Positions 1 to 5,387 of a DNA stretch of 11,495 nucleotides are shown piece by piece (the stretch's first letter is position 1; each line of letters opens with the position of its first letter). The notes below the pieces were generated by a model. That model made no database searches. It saw only the letters and a program-made list of their open reading frames with translations, and was not told the origin of the DNA. The DNA lies in NCBI GenBank assembly GCA_900553955.1, contig USFO01000051.1, forward strand, positions 1 to 11,495, read 5' to 3'. Both the position numbers and the translations under genes were made by a program. The stretch comes from an uncultured Oscillospiraceae bacterium (GTDB taxonomy: Bacteria > Bacillota > Clostridia > Oscillospirales > Ruminococcaceae).

Positions 1-582
1 TTTTATGATACAGAAAAAGAAAAGTACATTTCTTTCTCAGAAGGAATGGTTTTAGACCCTGACCATAATTTTAAGATAAGAAATAATTTCATTGTATTTG
101 CTCAGAAATCCGAAGGCGGAGAGTATACATTTTATGGGCTAAACCTTCAAAAAAATAAAATTAAGGTTCTTCACACAGCAAACAAGAAACCCATTCAATG
201 TATCTATAATGGAAATATTCTTCTATGGAACGATGACGACGGTCTTCATTATCTGAAAGACGGTACTGTTTTCGACCTTGACGAGAAAAAAGGCGGTGAT
301 ATTGACCTTTACGGCAACAGATATATTTTCTTCTTTCACAGTTTCCAAATTTGTATCTATGATATAGAAACAAATCAAATTGTTTTTTCTACCGAAGAAA
401 ATAATAACGAAGATGATCCAAACTATTCTGAATATTGCCGTTGGTTCTCCCTTGACGAAGAAAGTGGCAAAGCTTGCTTCCTTTTATGGAACAGAGAGCT
501 TTCTCTTTCATTGTATGATGATTGGCCTTACGAAGAATACCCCGAGCTTATATCCGTTATCGACATAAAAGAATTGTCTTAA
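1..582 (+). CDS. C-terminal part of an unrecognised protein (5' end outside window)
   Basis: The reading frame is open from the first base (it begins FYDTEKEKYISFSEG) and ends at TAA 580-582, so the gene starts upstream of the window. The ATG at 46 has no ribosome binding site and is probably internal. The visible 193 residues are rich in aromatic and acidic residues and in short beta-strand-like segments, with recurring turns such as YDTEKEK, YDIETNQ and YDDWPYEEY. This could reflect a beta-propeller or similar repeat fold, but no family signature is recognised and no membrane segment is seen. It is more AT-rich than the genes to its right. It is transcribed toward the origin, so it would lie head-on to the leftward replication fork. 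An intrinsic terminator follows 22 bp after the stop. Function unknown. Confidence 0.75.
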   Translation, partial: FYDTEKEKYISFSEGMVLDPDHNFKIRNNFIVFAQKSEGGEYTFYGLNLQKNKIKVLHTANKKPIQCIYNGNILLWNDDDGLHYLKDGTVFDLDEKKGGDIDLYGNRYIFFFHSFQICIYDIETNQIVFSTEENNNEDDPNYSEYCRWFSLDEESGKACFLLWNRELSLSLYDDWPYEEYPELISVIDIKELS

Positions 583-604
583 AAACTTTTAACATTTCCT
601 TGCC

Positions 605-632
605 AAAAACGCCGCGCAAAAGCGGCGTTTTT
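605..632 (+). terminator. Rho-independent terminator after the partial upstream gene
   Basis: A perfect 11-bp stem (AAAAACGCCGC, loop GCAAAA, GCGGCGTTTTT) is followed by further T-rich sequence. It lies 22 bp after the preceding stop codon and insulates dnaA from upstream transcription. The A tract on the left arm means it could also work leftward. Confidence 0.9.
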
Positions 633-684
633 TGTGTTTCTATTAAATATTTATACTATTATTATAAATGTTGCTCTGAAAATC

Positions 685-704
685 TGTTGAAAACCTTTTC
701 AAAC
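685..704. promoter_or_regulatory. Pair of DnaA-box-like sites upstream of dnaA
   Basis: TGTTGAAAA (685-693) is TTTTCAACA on the minus strand, and TTTTCAAAC (696-704) lies on the plus strand. The two are convergent and 2 bp apart. Relative to the usual TTATCCACA/TTTTCCACA box, the minus-strand site has A in place of C at position 6. The same TTTTCAAC core recurs several times between dnaA and dnaN, which supports these as real DnaA sites. They overlap the likely -35 element of dnaA, which suggests autoregulation. Confidence 0.6.
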
Positions 705-724
705 GCCTTATTTTGTGCTATAAT
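696..724 (+). promoter_or_regulatory. dnaA promoter (sigma-A type)
   Basis: A consensus -10 TATAAT at 719-724 is preceded by TGC, giving an extended -10. The -35 candidate TTTTCA (696-701) has 17-bp spacing and matches TTGACA at four of six positions. Transcription would start near 731, giving a leader of about 50 nt before the dnaA ATG. The -35 coincides with a DnaA-box-like site. Confidence 0.7.
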
Positions 725-782
725 ATATCGGTATGTGATATAGTTATTTCTTAAAAAATTCCATTATATGCTGGAGGAAAAT

Positions 783-2123
783 ATGGATTCTTTTGAAGAG
801 CTTTTTTCAGTGGTAAAAGAGTATTGCAAAACGCAGATGACGGAGGTTGCCTATAAAATCTGGATAAAGGATATTGAAGCGGTCAGCTTTGATAACGACA
901 CCGTGGTTCTTGGCGTAAGCTCCGAATTCAAGAAAAACATCGTCACGGAAAAATACAAAAGCCTTCTTTCAAAGGGCTTTGAAGAAGCGCTTGGTTTTCC
1001 TGTGGAAATAAATATCGTGGTTGTGGACGAGGATCCGCAGAAGCAGCCGGAGCCGATTCCGGAGGTTCAGGGCGTCAAGGATGTTTCTCCCCTTTTGGAC
1101 AGCGGCGACTATGATTACACCTTTGATACCTTCATCGTCGGTTCGTCGAACAAGTTTGCCCACGCAGCAGCCCTTGCCGTTGCCACCCACGACACCCGCA
1201 ACTATAACCCGCTGTTTATCCATGGCGACAGCGGCCTTGGCAAAACGCATTTGCTTTTTGCCATTATGAACGAGGTTAAAAGCCGCAAACCGGACGCTTT
1301 GGTTATCTACGTTAAAGGCGAGCAGTTCACCAACGAGCTTATTGCCGCCATCGGCCATCAGTCAACGCCGGAGTTCCGGGAAAAATACCGCAAGGCGGAT
1401 TACCTTTTGGTAGATGATATTCAGTTTATCGCCGGCCGCGACTCCACACAGGAGGAGTTCTTCCATACCTTCAACACCCTTTATGAATCTGGCAAACAGA
1501 TAGTGCTCACCAGCGACCGCCCGCCCAAGGAAATCAAAACTCTGGAGGACAGACTGCGCACCCGCTTTGAAATGGGTCTTATGGCGGATATTCAGCCCGC
1601 GGATTTTGAAACAAGAATTGCCATTATTCAGCGCAAGGCGGAGCTTCTGCATATGGATATGCCTTTAGAGGTTGAGGAGTACATAGCAAATAATCTTAAA
1701 AGCAACATCCGTCAGCTTGAAGGCGCAGTAAAAAACATAAAAGCAAATTCTTTAATTTATGAAAACAAGCCCGTAACAATTCTTATGGCGCAGAATGCTA
1801 TTCGGGATATTCTTAACGACAGCCAGCCCGTGCCCGTCACCATAGGAAAAATCATTACAGAGGTTGCCCGCACCTTTAACGTTTCCGAACAGGACATAAA
1901 GAGCAACAAGCGCGCCGCCAACATCAGCCGTGCCCGTCAGGTTGCAATGTATGTTATCAAGGACATTACTCAAATGAGCATGGCTGCCATCGGCGACGAA
2001 TTCGGCGGAAGAGATCACTCCACCGTTGTTTACGCCATCAGCCAAACCGAAAAGGCAATGAAAACCGATTCCCGCCTGCGCGAAACCATTGAGGACATTA
2101 CCAAAAACGTTCGGGATTCTTAA
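783..2123 (+). CDS. dnaA: Chromosomal replication initiator protein DnaA
   Basis: A 446-residue AAA+ initiator that binds DnaA boxes, assembles on oriC and opens the duplex for helicase loading. Domain I occupies roughly residues 1-85, followed by a short acidic and proline-rich linker. The AAA+ core has Walker A GDSGLGKT (148-155), Walker B LLVDDIQ (208-214) and the box VII arginine finger R261 in RTRF. The C-terminal helix-turn-helix domain carries the family signature FGGRDHSTV (407-415), and the basic-loop Arg (RARQ) is kept. The start is ATG 783 because GGAGG (773-777) sits 5 nt before it. An in-frame ATG at 768 lies upstream of that ribosome binding site and is rejected. Length is typical for Clostridia. 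The gene heads the origin cluster, with DnaA-box-like sites on both sides, so autoregulation is likely. Confidence 0.98.
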   Translation: MDSFEELFSVVKEYCKTQMTEVAYKIWIKDIEAVSFDNDTVVLGVSSEFKKNIVTEKYKSLLSKGFEEALGFPVEINIVVVDEDPQKQPEPIPEVQGVKDVSPLLDSGDYDYTFDTFIVGSSNKFAHAAALAVATHDTRNYNPLFIHGDSGLGKTHLLFAIMNEVKSRKPDALVIYVKGEQFTNELIAAIGHQSTPEFREKYRKADYLLVDDIQFIAGRDSTQEEFFHTFNTLYESGKQIVLTSDRPPKEIKTLEDRLRTRFEMGLMADIQPADFETRIAIIQRKAELLHMDMPLEVEEYIANNLKSNIRQLEGAVKNIKANSLIYENKPVTILMAQNAIRDILNDSQPVPVTIGKIITEVARTFNVSEQDIKSNKRAANISRARQVAMYVIKDITQMSMAAIGDEFGGRDHSTVVYAISQTEKAMKTDSRLRETIEDITKNVRDS

Positions 2124-2269
2124 TAAAAAGCAGATTAAGTATGAATAAATTCTGAATATAAACTTTTCAACCTTTCCCCATGTTGAAAGCTTTTGAAAAC
2201 AGGTTAGTTTAACAGACTTTTCACTTTTAAGCCTAAGATTATAAACATACAAAAACAGCCATCATCTGC

Positions 2270-2367
2270 TTTCAACTTTTCAATATTTCATTCACAACCG
2301 CCGTCTAAAAATTTTCAATCATTTTTCCGCTTTCTCGTAGGCAAAAACGGGGTTTTCAACTTTTCAA
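2270..2367 (+). repeat. 14-bp direct repeat made of two overlapping DnaA-box-like sites
   Basis: TTTCAACTTTTCAA occurs at 2270-2283 and again, identical, at 2354-2367. The start-to-start distance is 84 bp, close to eight helical turns. Each copy contains two box-like cores in an 8-bp register. The second copy is the one directly next to the GC clamp and CTA triplets. Confidence 0.8.
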
Positions 2368-2400
2368 GGCCCCCTACTACTACTACTAAATTTATATATT
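2353..2400 (+). promoter_or_regulatory. DnaA-trio-type basal unwinding element and AT-rich DUE
   Basis: In order: two overlapping box-like sites (2353-2369), the GC clamp GGCCCCC (2368-2374), five CTA triplets in phase (2374-2388), then AATTTATATATT (2389-2400). This matches the architecture described for the basal unwinding system of bacterial origins. There, DnaA loaded on double-stranded boxes extends along single-stranded 3'-GAT-type trinucleotides (5'-TAG complement, CTA as read here) and opens the adjacent DNA. The layout is seen directly, and the function is assigned by analogy with Bacillus subtilis. Confidence 0.8.
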
Positions 2401-2426
2401 CTTTCTTTCTTACAGGAGGAGATAAA

Positions 2427-3530
2427 ATGAATTTCTTTTGTACACGCTCGGAACTGTCTGAAGCACTCAACAACGTAATCCGCGCAGTTGCTTCAAAGAC
2501 AACTCACCCCGCCATGGAGGGCGTCCTCATTGATGCAGAGGACGACCGCATTACCCTTTCCTGCTATAACATGGAGCTTGGAATAAAAACCTATATACCT
2601 GCCAGAGTAAACGAAAACGGTTCCATAGTTCTTAATGCAAAGCTTTTTTCAGACATAATCCGCCGTCTTGATTCCGAAAATATCGAAATCGAGTGCGACG
2701 AAAAATGCATGACCAGAATCAAGGGCGGCGCCGCCGAATACAGCATAGTCGGCATCGAGGCTGAGGAGTTCCCGCAGCTTCCCTCCGTTGACGAGCGCAT
2801 TAACTTTACTATAAGCAGTACCGTGCTTAAAAGTATGATTGATCAGACTATCTTTGCTGTTGCGGTAAATGATTTTAAGCCTGTGCATACCGGCTCTAAA
2901 TTCATTATTATAGATCATATGCTCTCTGTTGTTTCCGTAGACGGCTTCCGCCTTGCCATTCGTCAGGAGCCTGTAAGCTATCATGACGAGCTTGACTTCG
3001 TCGTTCCCGGCAAATCCCTTTCCGAAGTTTCTAAGCTAATAAACGAGGAAGAAGAAATCCTTGTGGCACTGAGTCAAAAGCATATTATATTCAGAATCGG
3101 CAAATACGATGTTATTTCCCGCCTGCTTGAGGGCGAATTCATTGACTTCCGTTCTTCCATTCCGAATAACTGTACCACAGAGGTGGAGGTCAAGGTTCGT
3201 GAGCTGCTGAATGCCATAGAAAGAACAAGCCTGCTTATCAACGACAGACTTAAAAGCCCCATCAAGCTGAGTATCGGCGGCGGCGAGATTAAAATCGCCT
3301 GCTCCACCGCTCTTGGTAAGGTGAACGACGTGGTAGAGTGCGAGGTAAAGGGCGAGCCTGTGGAAATGGGCTTTAACAACCGCTATCTTTCCGAGGCTCT
3401 GCGCGCCACCGGCTGTGATAAAGTAAAAATTATGATAACAAGCTCCCTTGCTCCGGTCAAAATTGTTCCTATGGAGGGAGAAAGCTTCCTGTTCCTTGTT
3501 CTGCCCGTCAGAATGAGAGCGGAAATGTAA
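2427..3530 (+). CDS. dnaN: DNA polymerase III beta subunit (sliding clamp)
   Basis: A 367-residue processivity clamp that encircles DNA as a dimer and tethers the replicative polymerase and other clamp-binding proteins. It has the usual length for three successive clamp folds of about 120 residues each. It shows the typical N-terminal pattern (FFCTRSELSEALNNVIRAVASKTTHPAMEGVLI) only in part quoted here as CTRSELSEALNNV, the central VDGFRLAIR segment (about 171-179) and the C-terminal FLVLPVRM region that contributes to the protein-binding pocket. ATG 2427 is preceded by AGGAGG (2414-2419) with 7-nt spacing. The leader lies within the origin unwinding region, so transcription into dnaN must cross oriC or start inside it. 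I see no convincing separate promoter. Confidence 0.97.
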   Translation: MNFFCTRSELSEALNNVIRAVASKTTHPAMEGVLIDAEDDRITLSCYNMELGIKTYIPARVNENGSIVLNAKLFSDIIRRLDSENIEIECDEKCMTRIKGGAAEYSIVGIEAEEFPQLPSVDERINFTISSTVLKSMIDQTIFAVAVNDFKPVHTGSKFIIIDHMLSVVSVDGFRLAIRQEPVSYHDELDFVVPGKSLSEVSKLINEEEEILVALSQKHIIFRIGKYDVISRLLEGEFIDFRSSIPNNCTTEVEVKVRELLNAIERTSLLINDRLKSPIKLSIGGGEIKIACSTALGKVNDVVECEVKGEPVEMGFNNRYLSEALRATGCDKVKIMITSSLAPVKIVPMEGESFLFLVLPVRMRAEM

Positions 3531-3562
3531 TTTGTTTGTTTTAGAATAACGGAGAATTTATA

Positions 3563-3853
3563 ATGGCAAAAATTGAACTTAAAATTGTAAGAAGACCAAA
3601 GCCCGCTTCGGAGACTGCTCCCATGCAGACGGACGCCGCTCCGAAAGAGGTAGCTATAAGAGACGAGTTTATTAAGCTTGATTCATTCCTCAAATTTGCG
3701 GGAGCCGTGCTTTCCGGCGGCGAAGCAAAGGAGCTTATTCAAAGAGGCAAGGTTTTGGTGAACGGCGAGGTTTGCACCATGAGGGGCAAAAAAATGCGTC
3801 CGGGCGACGAAGCACAGCTTGGCGGCAGAATTTACAGGGTGACGGCGGAATGA
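3563..3853 (+). CDS. yaaA: S4-domain RNA-binding protein, YaaA/RlbA family
   Basis: A 96-residue protein with a C-terminal S4 RNA-binding domain from about residue 36 to the end. The segments FIKLDSFLKFAG, GGEAKELIQRGKVLVNG and RPGDEAQLGGRIYRV follow the S4 pattern seen in the small protein encoded next to recF in many Bacillota. That family is linked to ribosome or RNA binding, with no firmly established reaction. It carries about 25 extra N-terminal residues, rich in Lys, Pro and Ala, compared with the usual ~71-residue family members. GGAGA (3551-3555) precedes ATG 3563 by 7 nt. A second GGAGA (3610-3614) lies 8 nt before an in-frame ATG at 3623, which would give a 76-residue protein. Its stop overlaps the recF start (ATGA), indicating translational coupling. 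Confidence 0.9.
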   Translation: MAKIELKIVRRPKPASETAPMQTDAAPKEVAIRDEFIKLDSFLKFAGAVLSGGEAKELIQRGKVLVNGEVCTMRGKKMRPGDEAQLGGRIYRVTAE

Positions 3854-4959
3854 TTTTCAGAAAGCTGGAGCTTTCGGACTTTCGCAACATAAAGAGTCTT
3901 TCAATACAGCCCTGCGAAGGTGTGAACATAATCTGCGGCGAAAATGCTCAAGGTAAGACAAACCTTATGGAGGCAATGTGGCTTTTTACCGGCGCAAAGA
4001 GCTTTCGCAAGACGAAGGACAGCGAATTTATTAAAATAGGCGAAGAAAAAGCTTCTCTCTATGCGGATTTCTTTGCGGAGGGGCGTGAGCAGAACGCCGA
4101 AATAAGCTTTTCTCCGTCAAAGGCGATTAAGAAAAACGGCATTGATATGCGTTCGGCGGCGGAATATGCCGGAACCTGCGGCGGAGTGGTTTTTTCGCCG
4201 GGACAGATGAACCTTTTTAGGGACGGACCGAAGGAGCGCCGCCGCTTGGCGGACACATCCCTGTGTCAGCTTTATCCGAAGTACATTTCGCTGCTGGCAG
4301 ACTACAAAAAAGTGCTCGAGCAGCGGAACGCAATGCTGCGGGACGCGAAGTTTCATTCGGCGCTGCTTGATATGATAGAGGTTTACGACGCACAGCTTGC
4401 GCGGCTTGGCGGAAACATTCTTAAAACCCGCATAAATTACTGCGAAAGTCTGAACAGAAAAGCCGTGGAAATATATGCCGGAATGTCCGGCGGAAAGGAA
4501 AAATTCGCAGCCGAATATTTGAGTACCTGCCTTGAGCACGGCGAGCACGCAAATTCGAGTATGAGCACGCAGTCCCTTGCTCAAAAATTCTACGAGAAGC
4601 TTTACGCTTCCCGCGGGGCGGATATTGAGCACGGAACAACCTCCGTGGGTCCCCACCGGGATGATATAGAAGTCACTCTTGATGAACTGCCGGTGGCGTC
4701 CTTCGGTTCTCAGGGACAGCAGAGAAGCTGTATTCTCTCAATCAAGCTCGGAGAAGCGAAGCTTTTGGGAGAAGCCATGGGCGAACCGCCGCTTATACTG
4801 CTTGACGATGTTATGAGCGAGCTTGATTCCGGACGGCGGGAGTACATTCTAAACAGCATCGGAGAAAGTCAGATTTTTGTCACCTGCTGCGACGAAGGAC
4901 TTTTTGCCGGCCTTTCCGAAGGAAAGGTTTTTCATATGAATGGCGGAAAAATTTACTGA
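3850..4959 (+). CDS. recF: DNA replication and repair ATPase RecF
   Basis: A 369-residue SMC-like ABC ATPase that binds gapped DNA and, with RecO and RecR, helps load RecA at stalled forks and single-strand gaps. Walker A is GENAQGKT (30-37), the ABC signature region is SFGSQGQQRS (284-293), and Walker B plus D-loop is LILLDDVMSELD (315-326). All key residues are present. The N-terminus KLELSDFRNI is typical of RecF. I chose ATG 3850, which overlaps the S4 gene stop as ATGA. An in-frame ATG at 3772 would add 26 residues inside the S4 gene with no family match. No strong Shine-Dalgarno sequence is seen, only GGCGG-like bases just upstream, which fits coupled translation. Confidence 0.97.
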   Translation: MIFRKLELSDFRNIKSLSIQPCEGVNIICGENAQGKTNLMEAMWLFTGAKSFRKTKDSEFIKIGEEKASLYADFFAEGREQNAEISFSPSKAIKKNGIDMRSAAEYAGTCGGVVFSPGQMNLFRDGPKERRRLADTSLCQLYPKYISLLADYKKVLEQRNAMLRDAKFHSALLDMIEVYDAQLARLGGNILKTRINYCESLNRKAVEIYAGMSGGKEKFAAEYLSTCLEHGEHANSSMSTQSLAQKFYEKLYASRGADIEHGTTSVGPHRDDIEVTLDELPVASFGSQGQQRSCILSIKLGEAKLLGEAMGEPPLILLDDVMSELDSGRREYILNSIGESQIFVTCCDEGLFAGLSEGKVFHMNGGKIY

Positions 4960-4974
4960 AAGGCGGCGGTGCGT

Positions 4975-5232
4975 ATGTATCTTTTTCTTGGGGGAGATGT
5001 TTCCGTAAGGGAGGACAGCATAATCGGGATATTTGATATGGACAACACCACTGTTGCCGCCTCCACCCGAAAATTTCTTTCCCGTGCTCAAAAGGAAGGC
5101 AGCGTCATCACCGTGAGCTACGAGCTTCCGAAGAGCTTCTGCATAACCTCGGAGGGAAACAAAGAAAAAGTATATATCTCGCAAATTTCTCCCGCAACGC
5201 TGAAAAAGCGCGGAGATCCGTTTATTAAATAA
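4975..5232 (+). CDS. remB: RemB / DUF370 family regulator
   Basis: An 85-residue protein that starts MYLFLGGDVSVRED, continues with IIGIFDMDNTT and ends ATLKKRGDPFIK. These are the conserved blocks of the DUF370 family, to which the Bacillus subtilis extracellular-matrix regulators RemA and RemB belong. RemB is the paralogue encoded between recF and gyrB, as here. RemA is a DNA-binding regulator of biofilm and osmoprotection genes, while the role of RemB-type members outside Bacillus is poorly known. ATG 4975 is preferred because AGGCGG (4961-4966) lies 8 nt upstream and family members begin at this Met. A GTG at 4969 would leave only 2 nt of spacing. The gene follows recF by 15 bp and is likely its operon partner. 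Confidence 0.9.
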   Translation: MYLFLGGDVSVREDSIIGIFDMDNTTVAASTRKFLSRAQKEGSVITVSYELPKSFCITSEGNKEKVYISQISPATLKKRGDPFIK

Positions 5233-5310
5233 TGCGGAATGCGGAATGGAGTGCGGCATTAACTCGGTGCATGGCGCTCCCGCGCCGTGCACTGATTCAC
5301 TGTTCCGCAC
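5233..5310. repeat. REP-like hairpin element between remB and gyrB
   Basis: Two tandem TGCGGAA heptamers (5233-5246) are followed by AGTG (5250-5253). Then comes a 14-bp stem, TCGGTGCATGGCGC (5264-5277), loop TCCC, GCGCCGTGCACTGA (5282-5295), complete with two G-T pairs. CACT (5298-5301) and TTCCGCA (5303-5309) mirror the left flank. The nested symmetry fits an intergenic palindromic (REP or MITE-like) repeat. No T tract follows, so it is not a standard terminator. Confidence 0.65.
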
Positions 5311-5387
5311 CCTTCCCAAATTCGTTTTTAATTAAATTTATATAAAATCAAAGGCCGCAAAAAGCGGTTTATTTCAGGAGGTAAGCT
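5311..5387 (+). promoter_or_regulatory. gyrB: AT-rich gyrB leader with possible -10 and small hairpin
   Basis: An AT-rich stretch contains TATATAAAAT (5339-5348), which could hold a -10 element, but no acceptable -35 lies at the right distance. A short hairpin, GGCCGC with loop AAAAA and GCGGTT (5353-5369, including G-T pairs), follows. AGGAGG at 5376-5381 is the ribosome binding site for the GTG start of gyrB. A gyrB promoter here is plausible but weakly supported. Confidence 0.35.

Larger units (their letters stand above)
2124..2426. other. oriC: dnaA-dnaN spacer with DnaA-box-like sites and unwinding region
   Basis: This 303-bp non-coding spacer is packed with sites sharing the core TTTTCAA(C). 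Plus-strand copies are TTTTCAACC (2164-2172), CTTTCAACT (2269-2277), TTTTCAATA (2277-2285), TTTTCAATC (2312-2320), TTTTCAACT (2353-2361) and TTTTCAAGG (2361-2369). Minus-strand copies are at 2181-2189 (CTTTCAACA read on that strand) and 2191-2199. A looser TTATCCACA-like match, TCATTCACA, is at 2288-2296. No canonical TTATCCACA is present. The right end holds a GC clamp, CTA triplets and an AT-rich tract just before the dnaN ribosome binding site. Position between dnaA and dnaN, site density and the unwinding module all support origin function. With the sites upstream of dnaA, this would be a bipartite origin of the Bacillus kind. Confidence 0.88.

Noticed and set aside
768..782. Upstream ATG start for dnaA
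   Set aside because: The GGAGG ribosome binding site lies after this ATG and fits the ATG at 783.
2205..2245. A dnaN promoter from TTAACA (2209-2214) and TATAAA (2240-2245)
   Set aside because: The 25-bp spacing is too long for a sigma-A promoter, and no better pair was found in the spacer.
3772..3849. 26-residue N-terminal extension of RecF
   Set aside because: It lies wholly inside the S4-domain gene, has no family similarity, and the ATGA overlap at 3850 is the standard coupled start.
5264..5295. Hairpin after remB as an intrinsic terminator
   Set aside because: The stem is strong but is followed by mixed sequence, not a T tract. A repeat element fits better.
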